64,000 bases of DNA from Corinectria fuckeliana (Eukaryota; Ascomycota; Sordariomycetes; Hypocreales; Nectriaceae), in assembly GCA_019137255.1 (NCBI GenBank), contig WPDH01000052.1, positions 62,001-126,000 of the forward strand, in the 5' to 3' direction. Each line of letters begins with the position of its first letter. Within the stretch, counting starts at the first letter, position 1. This document shows, piece by piece, positions 10,721 to 22,442 of the stretch. Below the pieces are notes generated by a model. It was not told the DNA's origin and searched no databases. It worked only from the letters and a program-made list of their open reading frames with translations. A program made the position numbers and the translations under genes.

Positions 10721-12476
10721 GGTGAAGGGATTGCGGTTATCGCGAGTCGTTACTCATATCAGGGCGTCGTGGTTCTTCGTTGTCTCGTCAAGTGCATCGC
10801 GAGCTTGGGTAGCCTCCGGATCCAGGGGGCTTTCAGTGTTGATGTGGGGCAGATATGTGGCTGTGCGCTGGCTGGATAATCACATGATTCGCTGTAGCTT
10901 ACTGATGCATGATGAACAGCCAGATTTGGAAGCTACATAGATAATTAGATAGACTCAGTTACCTTTGATGACTGTGTCTTTTCAGAAGACTAGGTATCAA
11001 CTCCATCTTATATATTCCAATTCATAATACTCTATAATTCTATTCTATCATCGGGTTTGTTTTCATCTTGAATCGAGAATTCCTGCTTCAATTTGCTGCG
11101 CAACCGTAATTCACCGGGCTGCTTGAGCGAGCTGCCTTCTGTCGCAACGGGTAGTGTAGGCTATATAAGGGGGGTAGACCTATGTGGTCCCGCAAGGGAC
11201 GTTCTTCTTTTGCGACACCTTCTGATTAGCGTTACTTTTGTGACATTTTCCACCAACCAACCCTCGACGTTTCCCTGAGACGCTTTCAATCCAACGGAGA
11301 AATCGTTACGGGGGATTTGCATCCTTAGAGCTGAGTGAAGGCGAAAAGTCGCTCATGCTCTTTCACATCTCAAAAGTTCAACTACCTTGCATAGATCATG
11401 GCCGCAGTCTAGCCCCCAAAGGCCAAGGCTTCTTTATCTTCTTGTCTCCGGCTTTAAAATCCTCAATAAATCCTCAATCGTAGCATGACATCTTATTATT
11501 GCAAGCCTAGGTTTGAGAAATACTCGCTCAACTGCCTGCTTTCGGCAGAATCCTCCTCGCTTCCACCATTACTGTTCCCTCCCTCCCGATCTTCATGCTT
11601 CTTCTCATTGTTAGAGTCTACCATTTGTTAAGTTATGCGTTGCGGCTTGGTTTACAATGATTTTTTGCGTCAAAGAACACTTGCCATCGCCTCCTATAGC
11701 TATCGCAAGCCACTAGCACTTGGCAAGTCACTTTTGCCGTTACTCTATCGTCTCATTCACATCATCTTGTACGTGCCAGGCCATCGACTAGCCTCCATCA
11801 TCCCGCCATTCGCTCTATTGTGGCTGACTAGACCGTAACTCATTATTGATATTTGATTCACTCATCTGCCATGAACGATGTTCAGCGAATGCCAGTACAA
11901 ACTTCAATTCTCTTGCACATCAAAACCACGCAGCCCTAGAAAACACCGTCCATTGACTTATCCTTAGTTCATGATCTTGTATCGCAGAGCTCTTCACATC
12001 AACCAACTTCGGGAATATCCCCAGCCTATCCAATATGCATTAGACATCGCCTGATCCTCCATCATCCTCTGGTGGTACTGCAAAACAACCCACCGCGTCG
12101 TAGAAATCTGGCAGTAATGGCAATGGCGGGGGTTTACCCAGACCGGAAAGTCCTTGACAAACCTGTCTATCACAGGTATTGGCGTCTTATCTGTGGCCTG
12201 CAATTCTCTTGTGCAAATTAGGCCTATAAAGTAAAGGAGACTTGGCAAAACTGAAGCAAATTATATCACAACGATCAAGCTTCTGCACTCGACATGAACT
12301 GGGAGGCTTTGCAGCCCTGCGATCACAATTAACCTGTCACCTCGGTATTAGTGTGGCGAGTAACCGCCGTATTGAAGTCTTGTTGGTTGTGGGACTCAAA
12401 TAATACTAGCATGTAGAACACAGAAATAAATTCAACATTAAGTTACATAGCCTAGTTCAAAGCACATTTTCCCAAT
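10721..12476. other. gene-free interval
   Basis: No supported gene lies here. The first part would be the auxilin promoter. A TATA-like CTATATAAG occurs at about 11161-11168 on the + strand, followed by pyrimidine-rich sequence, so a non-coding or unrecognised transcript is possible. The short frame at 11635-11838 (67 residues) has no recognisable features. Confidence 0.4.
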
Positions 12477-13687
12477 TCATCTCCCAGTGCCTGGTTCGGC
12501 GTGAGGCTCCCTAACCATGGTGAAGAGATTTATAGCTTCACCGTCGTCGTCACAGATCATCTCTTTCACAAATTTAAATCCCCAGCGTCCGTATATAGCT
12601 AGGTTGGGGACGTCGCGACTCGACTCCAGGTAGCACTTCATCTTCTCGGCATCGGCTTGGTCTGTGACAACCTTCATCATCTTTGCACCGACGCCCTTGC
12701 CCTGAGCCTCGGGAAGAACAACCATGATGTTGAGAAAATAATATCCTCTCGGGTCGTCCCAGATTTCTGATTGAGCTTGCGCTTGCGCATCCTTCCAGAT
12801 GTAGTATCGCTGTTGAAACTCTCGTATTAAAAGATTTGCCACATAAACCAAGCTCAGTAATTGGCAAGCTGCGCTTGTTCTCTTGCGAGATTATAGCTAG
12901 CAACAGGAATGCTCTCTCATATCTTCAAAGATAGGATGTTGAACTTGCACTCACCTTGACATTCAATCCTCCACGGCCATAATATAGGTTCATGGCAACC
13001 TGGTTAAAATACAGGCGCCAACCCTCAAGCCAATCATTCCAAGTAAGGGGCTGCTTTGCCGGTTGAGGACGCATCCACATCGCTACGCCCAATACCTTGT
13101 CACTTCCTTCTTCCTTTGCGACATGAAAGATGCCATTGCGCATCCCCCATCGCATTCTAATAGCGAGTGAAACTGAGTTGCGTCGAGTATCGAACTATGA
13201 AACCGGAATGTCAGCTTTCGACTCGAGCCAACTAAGTAGCATCAAGGGATGCGACGTTTTCACTGCATGCAAAGAGAGCCAAGAGGAGAACCAATCGGGC
13301 TTTATATTCAATCCCAATAGCGTCAGGTATGGCAGCTAATATCGTCCAACGTGAAATATCAAAGTATTGAGGTATCTAGTGTATAAATTTCAAGGCTGGC
13401 AGTCATAGAACTCACTTTGGACTTATCGTAAACCCATACGTTGTATGGATCGTTCTCAAAGGCGTCCCTGGAAGCCCAAAACGTCAGCATGCATAGTCAT
13501 GAACGATGGATGGAAGCTGCATCGAAAAATGGGAATGGCAAAACACAGAAGTATCTCCAATGCAAGATGTTCTATACAAAACGGTACAATCAAATCGGAA
13601 GATAGCTGGGTCCCGATGAACTCACTGGATGGCTTTTCCCGCTCCGGGAATGTCTGCTTCAGTGAGGTTGGTGACGTAAACAGCCAT
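12477..13687 (-). CDS. GNAT-family N-acetyltransferase
   Basis: It is predicted to transfer acetyl from acetyl-CoA to an unknown amine. Four exons (13687-13626, 13467-13416, 13194-12955, 12809-12477) join in phase to give 228 residues, about the usual size of this fungal family. Every intron starts GTGAGT and ends TCCAG, CATAG or ACAG. The protein opens MAVYVTNLTEADIPGAGKAIQ, followed by DAFENDPYNVW, the helix seen in many fungal GNATs. Strand 4 plus the acetyl-CoA pyrophosphate loop reads NIMVVLPEAQGKGVG (Q-x-x-G-x-G). Then come YLESSRDVPNLAIYGRWGFK and the C-terminal strand. The substrate cannot be told: relatives include small-molecule and xenobiotic acetylases. The first two exons are short and easily missed. 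Confidence 0.85.
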
Positions 13688-15580
13688 ATTGCTGAAGGTA
13701 GGTACTGGGTGATCAAGTTGGATAGATGGAAGACGAGGGGTAATCAGGGCTAATAATTGTCTTCTGAGTCAAAGCATTTGAAGACCTGGACAGTAGTGGG
13801 AACACGTTGGTCGCGAAGATAGTTAATGAATCACGAATCACGAGCGGGGTTGGACCAAGCCCCGAGGATTCTAAGCGCAGACGATATAGTAGCGCAAGGG
13901 GGGTTCGCAATAACGTAGGTACCGAACAGAGTAAGCGACAGCGAGATAGAAATAGAGAGCGGCACGAGAACACGACGCCTGACAGCAATCTTCGTGTCCC
14001 TGCCAGCTTTCCATATTAGATAGGCTGCTCGGCTCTCACAAATTCAAGCCGTGTCTTTCATGTACAAAGAACTGAGTGATTTGAGGGTTTTTGGTTTGCC
14101 ATCTGACGACAACCGACTCGCCTTGGAAAAGGGAGTCAAGACCCGAGTCGCCTCCATCTCCTCTGTGCCCTCAAGATTTTATGACAAGTTTCGATGCCAG
14201 CCAACTGAAAGCCGGTCAGTAGGCTGCATCGCTCAGCAGGTCTCAAGGTCTTTATAATATTGCCACCAAATGCTCCTGATTAATAGTTTGTAGAACCCGT
14301 GACATTGAATCTCTATCCAACATCTAGAAAGCTGCCTTTGGCGACCCCAGCTTGCCACAACCAAAATCCAACGATGCATACATGACAAGCTCCAGTCCAT
14401 CCCACGGCGGCCTCTGTCCAGTCAGCACTTCTTCTGCATCGCACGGGTTTCGTGGTAATGTTTCTTCAATCAGATCGTTGTCGATACTCAATATCTGTGT
14501 GTCTTCGGAGCTCAGTCTAGGCACCATAAAGAAGGGCTGCAAGTAAGGGTGCGTGACTCGAAGAGGGTCTCTCGTAAAATATTAAGTATACGCAGAGCTA
14601 ACCTCGTCAACTAGCTATATCTCACGTCCTACATGGGCGTCTGCGTAGTACACGAGGGTCGCAGTATATCGTCTTTGCGTCGTGGAGCGTATCACTCACT
14701 AAGGATGTTAGGGAAATTACGGTGTATCTGGAGCGAGCCAGTGCATTTATATGCTTTGGAAATCCGTTGGAGGTCATTCAAGGGAGTTCATGGGTCTCGT
14801 GTGTCGACAAGTCGTGACAGGCCTGGCTGTCAATACCTAGGCTAAAGGGCCTATTTCAAGGTAGCGAACCTCGCATAATGCAGTTCTAAACCCATCAAGA
14901 TCCTTCTTTGTCAGAAACCTGACAGTGGACAAAGTTCTTCCGGTACTGAAATATAAGAAATCCTATGTCTGTGAGAATCTGACTTGTCTCCCGAGAAAAG
15001 TCAGAGTAAGGGTGTGACTCGACGCACTGATAAGGTCCGCCGGTGATATTAAGAAGCCTCGCTAGCAGTCACCTAGCTGCTTGCTGTTGGTAGAATATGC
15101 CGAGTAACTGGTCCATGATATCTTTAAGAATAAAAACAAATAAACTACGGTCGTCATTATCCTTCGCTGCAGTGGCCTTAAGCATATTGTAGCTCGTCCT
15201 AAACATATCCATGGCCAAGTTTTGCGAATTGAGCTAGCTTGCTGTACGGCCGGGTAGAATGTATGCTAACAGGATGTGCGCCTTTTTCGTCGATAACAAG
15301 GAGCTGTCTTGGATGTACTCCAGCGCCTGGTGGTATTCAACTCTGGCCACTGAGGATAGGTGTGGAAAGCCCTCAGATAGGGGGAAAGGTACAACTCTCG
15401 ACAAGGCTTTGCGAAACCTTGCATAAGGCGTTCCACAACATTTGATCTAAGTTGAATCAGGGGCGTGAGTACAGTACCGAGAGGTCGAGGCAGATTACTA
15501 CATGGTATCTCACGTTACGTGGAGGTGAGGTGGATGCGAATTTGCGAGTCAATCATGGATTGCAGCAAGTACACGTCAGC
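13688..15580. other. gene-poor interval
   Basis: Only short frames without recognisable domains occur. Composition is mixed, with no RIP-like loss of CpA and no clear repeats. It contains the promoter of the GNAT gene next to 13687. Confidence 0.4.
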
Positions 15581-16105
15581 TCAGCGATAAGACCTGTCCT
15601 TGTTTAACTTGACATGCAATGAGTCGCTGCATATGCGGAACTTTTGTGCAGAATTTCCAGCTTCAAGTCTTATTCTAAAGATCCGCTCATGATTTGGGAG
15701 CTCATCAACGGCTATTTGCACATTCGCTACCCTGCACCATTCTTCTGAACTCGCATAGAAGTAGAACGAACTCAAGTGGTTAGGGTACCTCCTCTGAATC
15801 CCCCTTCGTTCATAACAAATAGCCCCCAAAGCTTTCACTGTGCTCAAAGCGATCAAGCGCCAATACTGCAAGCTGAAGTTCGGTGAGACTCGGGTCATAT
15901 ATTCTAGACACATCACATCTGGTCCAGACTCAGCGTTGGTTGCTTGGTAGCCAACCAGCTGCTGATCACCAGGGATATGCCCGACACACGATATGACACG
16001 AATACTACCGAATGCCGCCACAGTGAGATTTGACATTATCTTGGGCTGCGGGCGTGGACCCGACCCGAACACGTTTCCATTCGGAAGTGGTTGCTGTCTG
16101 CACAA
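15581..16105 (-). CDS. unrecognised open frame
   Basis: An open frame of 174 codons, or 151 from the internal Met at 16036. I recognise no domain, and there is no signal peptide or membrane segment. It stands alone in a gene-poor stretch. It may be a remnant of a former gene or chance; it is listed because it is the longest frame between 13.7 and 16.1 kb. Confidence 0.13.
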   Translation of the reverse strand: MCRQQPLPNGNVFGSGPRPQPKIMSNLTVAAFGSIRVISCVGHIPGDQQLVGYQATNAESGPDVMCLEYMTRVSPNFSLQYWRLIALSTVKALGAICYERRGIQRRYPNHLSSFYFYASSEEWCRVANVQIAVDELPNHERIFRIRLEAGNSAQKFRICSDSLHVKLNKDRSYR

Positions 16106-19100
16106 GGATGACTAACTGTTCACGTAAATGGTACTGCCGAGGCGATAGCGTAGGAACGAGCTTCACCGACCTGATAAATATTTAATAGCACGGGTGCACG
16201 GCATTCAAGCCCGCGTGTAAGAATGCTATATTTGGAGAGGGGAACGGGACCAACGACGGAGATCCACTATACGTTTCGGACCTTGCGGTGTGGTCTTGTG
16301 TGTGTTAATAATAAGCTGCCAGCGGATATAGCGGCGACAGCTATTGCGGACAATTAATGCCAACGTTTGGTACGAACAGACCAGAGTACTCCGCACAGAG
16401 CTGGTTTCATTTCCCCAGGCGCCCAGGCCAACTGGCGGAGTTTGTTTTGGAGAAGAACTGTTTGTACTAAGAGACGAGATGGAGAGGGTCTTGGTTGCGT
16501 GGCTGCAGGATTCATGCACGTGCTGGCCCATCTGAAGGACCCCTGAGATTGGTCATTCTCGTGTTGGGTTGATGGAGGGAGGAATGCTGCTGCGCACACT
16601 CTCCCTTGCTGCCGAGTAGAAATGCCCGAAATCCGAAATGGAGATGTACCCTTTGAGGCTTTCGCTCTGCAGCGCCTGCAGCCACTCCCAGGCCGATCTC
16701 CCACTGACGTAACGGTGGAGTGCGGGAGTGAGAGGCTGAGGCGCCGTGATTGGCTCGGGATGGACGTGAAACCGTTTCAGGCCCTTGGCAGCTAAAGCAG
16801 AGTACCGCCGTAGATACCAGGTACTTCGTATACAACGCAGCTTTTGAAGATCCCCAACTCCCGAAGATTGCGATAAACGGGATGAACGAAGACCAGGAGA
16901 GGGGCCGAGAAGTGACACTCATTCGGTGCCGGAAGGAGGTTCTCGTTGGTTCCGTCATTGGTCGCATGGGACCCGACTCCAGGGAGATCACTGTACATAC
17001 TATGTAGTATGCGGTATCAAGGACCCTGGACCAGCCACCTCCAAGCCCGTCGACAGGGTACCAAACATGCGACATCGTCATAAGTGTCACTACATAGGTA
17101 GGTAGGTACATACTAGGCACCTAGCCGCCCTCGCATTAGCCCCGAACCCGCTGTTCCCTGGCCGGCGCCGGGTTTGCCAGGCCCAGGGGTTTCTACGGTA
17201 GTATTCGTACGAATCCCTAAATTGCTGCCCGAATAACTTGACGGAGCACGGGCGGCTGGCTCCAGAGAGTGGCCTGTTGCGCAAAGGGGCGCTCGGCAAT
17301 GACAAGGCGCTCGCTGTGTTGGTGTGCTGTGTGATGCGCGCTGAGCCGTGTACTGTATGTACTCTTTGCTCCTGTTGATCTTCTCAGTTGCATCCATTGA
17401 TCGCCGACGCGATAATGATAATCCCTCGTCTCGTCCCGACTTGATTATCGTGGAGTTGTCTGCTCGGGATTCCTTGCATGCATGCCCTGCCAACGGACAC
17501 GATGCTTCGTAACTTTTCGCCCCGAAGAAAGTCTGGGCTGCACTGCCGCCAGGAACCACCTCGGAGATTCCAGGGCGACGAGCCGCGTTGCTTGTTGGCT
17601 TGTCACTGGTGAGAGCTGGAAAGTCTGGACCGTCTGGGGGTCACCTGAGTCCACACAGGCCCCTGCAATCGGATCGGGGGGGAGGGGGTCTCGAGGTCTC
17701 CCTCTATTGGATATCCCCCCTCTGCTTGAGTCTCCCTGCGCTCTCTTTGGCCACACGGCCCACGCTCTAGAAGAGATCTGAGTGCCGTATCATCGTCTCG
17801 GGGGTGCGAAACCACTTCCCTACCACGCACAGATTCCGGTACCTGCATGCCTCACGTGGCGCAACAAAAGGGAGCAACGTAGGTACTAGGTAGTCTATCC
17901 GCGACTGGCTGGCGCACGGCAACCTGCGCGCCGGGTCGTAAACCTGTGGGCAAATGCCTAGGTACCCGGCTCGGGTTGCTTCACTCTGCTTGTAACACGC
18001 TGCGTGAAGCTCCGGTGGCCTGGATGGCGAAACGTCCAACTGCTGGCCCCCCTGTAGCCTGACCCTTGTAACTGATCCAATCTTGCTTGCGACGTCTTCC
18101 GGGGCAGAATCGTCCCCCTCCCCCCTTCCAGGCTGCGCCGTGCTCGAGACCCTTGGTCCCCGGATCCAGGTACGAGGGGATGCGGAATCTTGGCTCAGTG
18201 GTTTTCCTCCGATAGTCCACCCTCTTTTTACCCCATTGTTTCGTCGGATTCTTCCCTTCGTTTGTTTTAACCCTCATTATCCCTTCGTTCGTCCTGCTCT
18301 TTGCGCGACTCCCTCCTTCTCTTCACTTAGCTGAGCTAGCTCGGATTCATTCGAGCCTATCCGTTCGTTTCATTCTCCATCCACGCTCCCTTGCTGTCTG
18401 CCAGATCGTCCCTCCACCGCATTCCTTAACCAGCTTGGGCCAATACGCTCTTTCTTCAACAACTTTGGCAGACAATCGCTCACTTACTGCTCCAGTCGGG
18501 CGTGGATATTCCATTCTTTCTTGGCACATTTGATTCAACCTCACACGGTTCCCATTGTTGCCCTGAGTCCTGTCTCGTCTGGCCCCTGGGGAAAAACCAT
18601 AGCATAGCATTGCACAACGACAAGCGCCGCGCGACCGATTATCGACTTCAACTGCTATTGTGAATGGTAGTCCATCCGTCCCTGCATCCCACCTTGTCTA
18701 CGGACCAGAAAATACGGCTCGGAAGTGATTCACTGCAGCAACCCCTCGTGACTTTCCACCTTGGCTTCGAACCCAACAGCTGAACGAACGTACCATCGAA
18801 GCGACAAGCGTTTGATACTGAGACAGACCGACAGACCGACAGACCGACACCATCGACAAAGGCATTCTTTTACTACCTATCGCACCGATTAGTGCCCGAC
18901 CAGCCACTCTACGCGGACCCGTGACGCGCATCGATAGCGTGGCAGTGCCGTGACGTTGGGAAACTCGACCACGCTTTGGAATCTTGGGTCTCAGAAGTCG
19001 GCGGGGCTGGAAAAGGCTGCAAAAGGCTGCACGACCGCTCCCTTCCCAGAAGCAATAAAGAGAGCCGGGTGCTTTGCAAAGCCCTTGATCCTCGTTTTCG

Positions 19101-19729
19101 AATCTCGCTTTTACTTTCCACCAACTTTTGAAAGAGCATCCCTGTTGACCAGGGAGACGCACAGAAGGGGAATTGAAGGGCAACACCATTGGGTGCTGAT
19201 TCAACCTCCCTCCGGACCCCGCAACAGCCACTGGCAAGAGTCGCTTTGGTGAGTCCACTTCCACTTACACCCAGGCAATTCATCCTTCAAGAGCACTGCA
19301 CCCTCCCATTCACGCATCGTGGCAAGGCTGTGTGCGTGGAAAGCCCGGCGAGGTAGGATGTGCAGAACGGGATTCACTTAGATAAGCCACATCGGCCCCG
19401 GCATTCTGTGCCGAGTGGTAGCTCCCTCTGCCAGCTGGCTGCCAGCTGTCTAAGTGCTCCTGCCTGTGTTTGCGAGGAACCTCCCTCGTGACTGCACATT
19501 CACAACTCCTTCCCCATTTCACACACGCTCTCTCTCTCTCTCACTCTCCCCTCACTTCACTCGTTATCTACCTACTTTGCTACCCCTGGCTGGTCCCATT
19601 TCTTCCAACTTCAACACTCTAACACCACGTCTAGACAGCCTCGTTGCGTCGTCCGCTCTCTCAACACATTCTCGCACAGTCAACAATTCCCAAACACCAA
19701 TTCTTGAGCTTGGATACGCATAAATAGCC
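16106..19729 (+). promoter_or_regulatory. long gene-free upstream region of the DUF1996 gene
   Basis: No supported gene lies in this 3.6 kb. From about 18100 the + strand is strongly pyrimidine-rich (TTCCCTTCG, CTCCCTCCTTC and similar). A CT microsatellite lies at about 19530-19542 and the start codon is at 19730. This looks like the extended promoter and long leader of a highly expressed gene, possibly with leader introns or upstream frames. G-rich runs occur near 17670-17690. Confidence 0.4.
18822..18849. repeat. short tandem repeat, GACAGACC x3.5
   Basis: Three exact copies of the 8-mer GACAGACC and a partial fourth stand in the presumed leader upstream of the DUF1996 gene. It could be a simple sequence repeat or a cluster of protein-binding sites. 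Confidence 0.6.
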
Positions 19730-21634
19730 ATGCTCAAATCCATCGTCGCCGTCTCCGCGGGCCTCATCAGCGGCGCCCATGCCTTCTGGCGTATGGAGTG
19801 CCCCGGCCGCGTTGGCGTCGCGCGAATCGACCCCATTGTCGATCCCGGAAAACTTTCTAAGCACGCCCATTCTATTCACGGATCATCAGGTAAGTCGCAA
19901 ATATCTTGTGCGCAGCGCTGAGCAAACTTGACAATGCGCGCCGTTGCGGCAATCTTGGCTTGGCGTCGGGACAATCTAGGTCCATGCGATTTTTGTCTCA
20001 AACAGAGCTGACACCTGCATAGCATTCGCTGAAGTAGTTACCAGCGCGGAGCTCATCGATGGTGACTGTACCTCCTGCCGAGTCACCCAGGACAAGTCTG
20101 CGTATTGGCACCCTGCGCTCTACTTCAAAGACAGTGATACTGGGGAGTTTGAACTTGTCACCCAGGTGGGCGGCATGCTGGCGTAAGTCTTACCCTCGTT
20201 CGCTATTCCTAGCCTAATATAAGGCTGTCGCTTAAGATCATCTGGGCGATGCGATGCCGATAGCAGTTCCCGGTTATGGCACTAACAGATGCAAAGTTAC
20301 TACCTTCTATACGGAGAGAACATCACCGCTTTCCCACCCGATTTCCGAATGCTGTCCGGCACGAGCGACAGACGATCGTACACGGCTGGAGACCCAAGCA
20401 AACCTGACCCTGAAAAGTCCCTATGGGAGTCCCTTGGCGAAACCGACCAGGACACGCTGGCTCAACGTGCGCTGGGGTTCAATTGTTTGAACTACGCCAA
20501 GGCCCCAGAAGGCACTCTTTATCGCCATTACTTGCCCAACAAGGAGTATCTCGATGCCAACTGTAAGGACGGGATCCGCTTCGAGATCATGTTCCCCTCC
20601 TGCTGGAAAGGAGGCGATAAGACGGACAGCGATGATCACAAGAGCCACGTCGCATTCCCCGATTTGGTCATGACCGGAACCTGCCCTGACAACTACCCTG
20701 TCCGTCTTCCCAGTCTCATGTACGAGGTCATCTGGGACACCGCCTCTTACTCCGACCGGAACGGGCAATTTGTCATTGCTAATGGTGATACGACCGGTAA
20801 GTTTATCCTCTACCTTTCGGTCCTCTACATTTCAGAATTCGACACTTACTTTCTCTAGGGTATGGGTACCACGCCGACTTCATCATGGGTTGGGACGAAG
20901 ATCTCCTGCAGAGCGCCGTAGAAACATGCACCAGCGACACCGGATTGATTGAGGACTGCCCCGTCTTCAACGTTGTCGATGAAACCACAGCTACCTCTTG
21001 TGAGATGGATTTGCCTAAGGCCCTGGTCAAGGACAATGTCAAAGGACCTATGAGCCAGCTGCCCGGCGACGTCCAAATCACCTATGAAGATGGTGCAGAC
21101 GAGAGTGCTAGCGGAATTTCCACACCAACGGCCACCGGCTCTGTACCGACATTGACGTACACTCCTGGTAAGACGCCTTCCAACTCTGCGTCGCCTCTTC
21201 CGGGTGAGGTTTTCAAGGAATCGGGGGTCTCCGTCGCTGCCGCTGCCGCTGCAACAACCACAACGACGACAATCTTCTCATCGGCCAGGTCAACTCTTAC
21301 CTCCACCATCCTGTCTTCATCTTCAGCTCCTGCTATTGGTGTCGAGGCGGTTGTATCTAGTACTGGCGGCGTTTTCGTGGAGTCTGCTGCCATTACTCCA
21401 GCCCCTCTCAGCACGCCGGCTAGCGAGACCGTGAGTTTCTGCAGCACAGAGTTCATCACCAACGGAAACATCGTGAGCAAGATTCTCTGGGAAGAAGAGC
21501 TTGTTTACGTGACCGAGCTGGAGGAAGAGACGGTTACCGTCACCGTCACTTCAACGGATGTCGTCGGAGGTCCAACTGCCAGAAGACGACGTAGGGGTGT
21601 GCACATGCACAGCCATGGGCATCGTCACTTCTAA
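19730..21634 (+). CDS. secreted DUF1996-domain protein
   Basis: Four exons (19730-19889, 20023-20182, 20297-20796, 20859-21634) join in phase to give 531 residues. The introns carry GTAAGT starts and GCTGAC or ACTAAC branch-like sites. The signal peptide MLKSIVAVSAGLISGAHA leads to FWRMECPGRVGVARIDPIV and SKHAHSIHGSS, the opening of DUF1996. The domain continues through CTSCRVTQDKSAYW, GGMLAYYLLYGENITAFPP, HYLPN, RFEIMFPSCW and GYGYHADFIMGWD to about residue 300. After it come a Ser/Thr/Ala-rich linker, likely O-glycosylated, a small domain with an acidic Val/Thr-rich stretch, and a C-terminal tail with RRRRR and HMHSHGHRHF. DUF1996 is common in secreted and wall-associated fungal proteins and its function is unknown. 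The His-rich tail could bind metal; that is inference. Confidence 0.88.
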
Positions 21635-22442
21635 AGTGCCAAAGGAAAGTAAACCAGAAAACCAGAAAAGGATCTTACAGTTACGGTTGATTTATGCACT
21701 TTTTAGTACTCTGGACAGGCGCCGGATACGCGAAGAGCATGGTTTGAGTGGCATTTGGGTGGTGCGGGTATTGCCTTTTTCTTGATATGCGATGGACACC
21801 CAGGTCTTTGGGAATATGTGAACTCAGATTAGTTACGCACGCATGCACAGATAGCGGAATGATAAATGATAAAAATAAAAACACAAAAAAGGGCAACCTG
21901 GTGTTGCACAACATTCTCTCCCTGAATGAGGATTCACGTGATTCGAATTTGTTTCTGAGAGACGTGACGTGAAAGACAGATTCCGGCCAACTCAACGGCG
22001 ACACGATGACTCTATGAGCAAAGGTCGTGCATTGTTTTGACCACAATACACCCGGCATGCGAAGGAGGCGAAAGGATCCACGAGGGCTTGCTCTCGAATT
22101 CTCTCAAATTGACCTCGTCAACGGTTCATCTCGATATGTCGTGCTGTTTGGCAGCTCTTTGGTGGGTGCTGGAATGGGTTGTGCCTGACAACGCATTCCA
22201 TCTGAGATTGGAGTGAAACTATCGAAATAACCTCAACACCGGTTAGGACCGCACGGGAAGCGGCCTCGGGAACAAAGTGGACTGTCTCCCACCGGAGCCT
22301 GCTCCAAGGCCAGATCTCTTCCCTCCCCTCGGACTCTCTCTCCTTGTTGCGCCCATTGTATCGTGTCCTATGCGCACGACATTGCACCGTTTACGTGGTG
22401 TTGCCAAGTTAACAACTTCCAGTCCAGCCGCTTCACGTCATC
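21635..22442. other. intergenic interval
   Basis: 3' end of the DUF1996 gene and promoter of the next gene. No recognisable feature. Confidence 0.5.
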
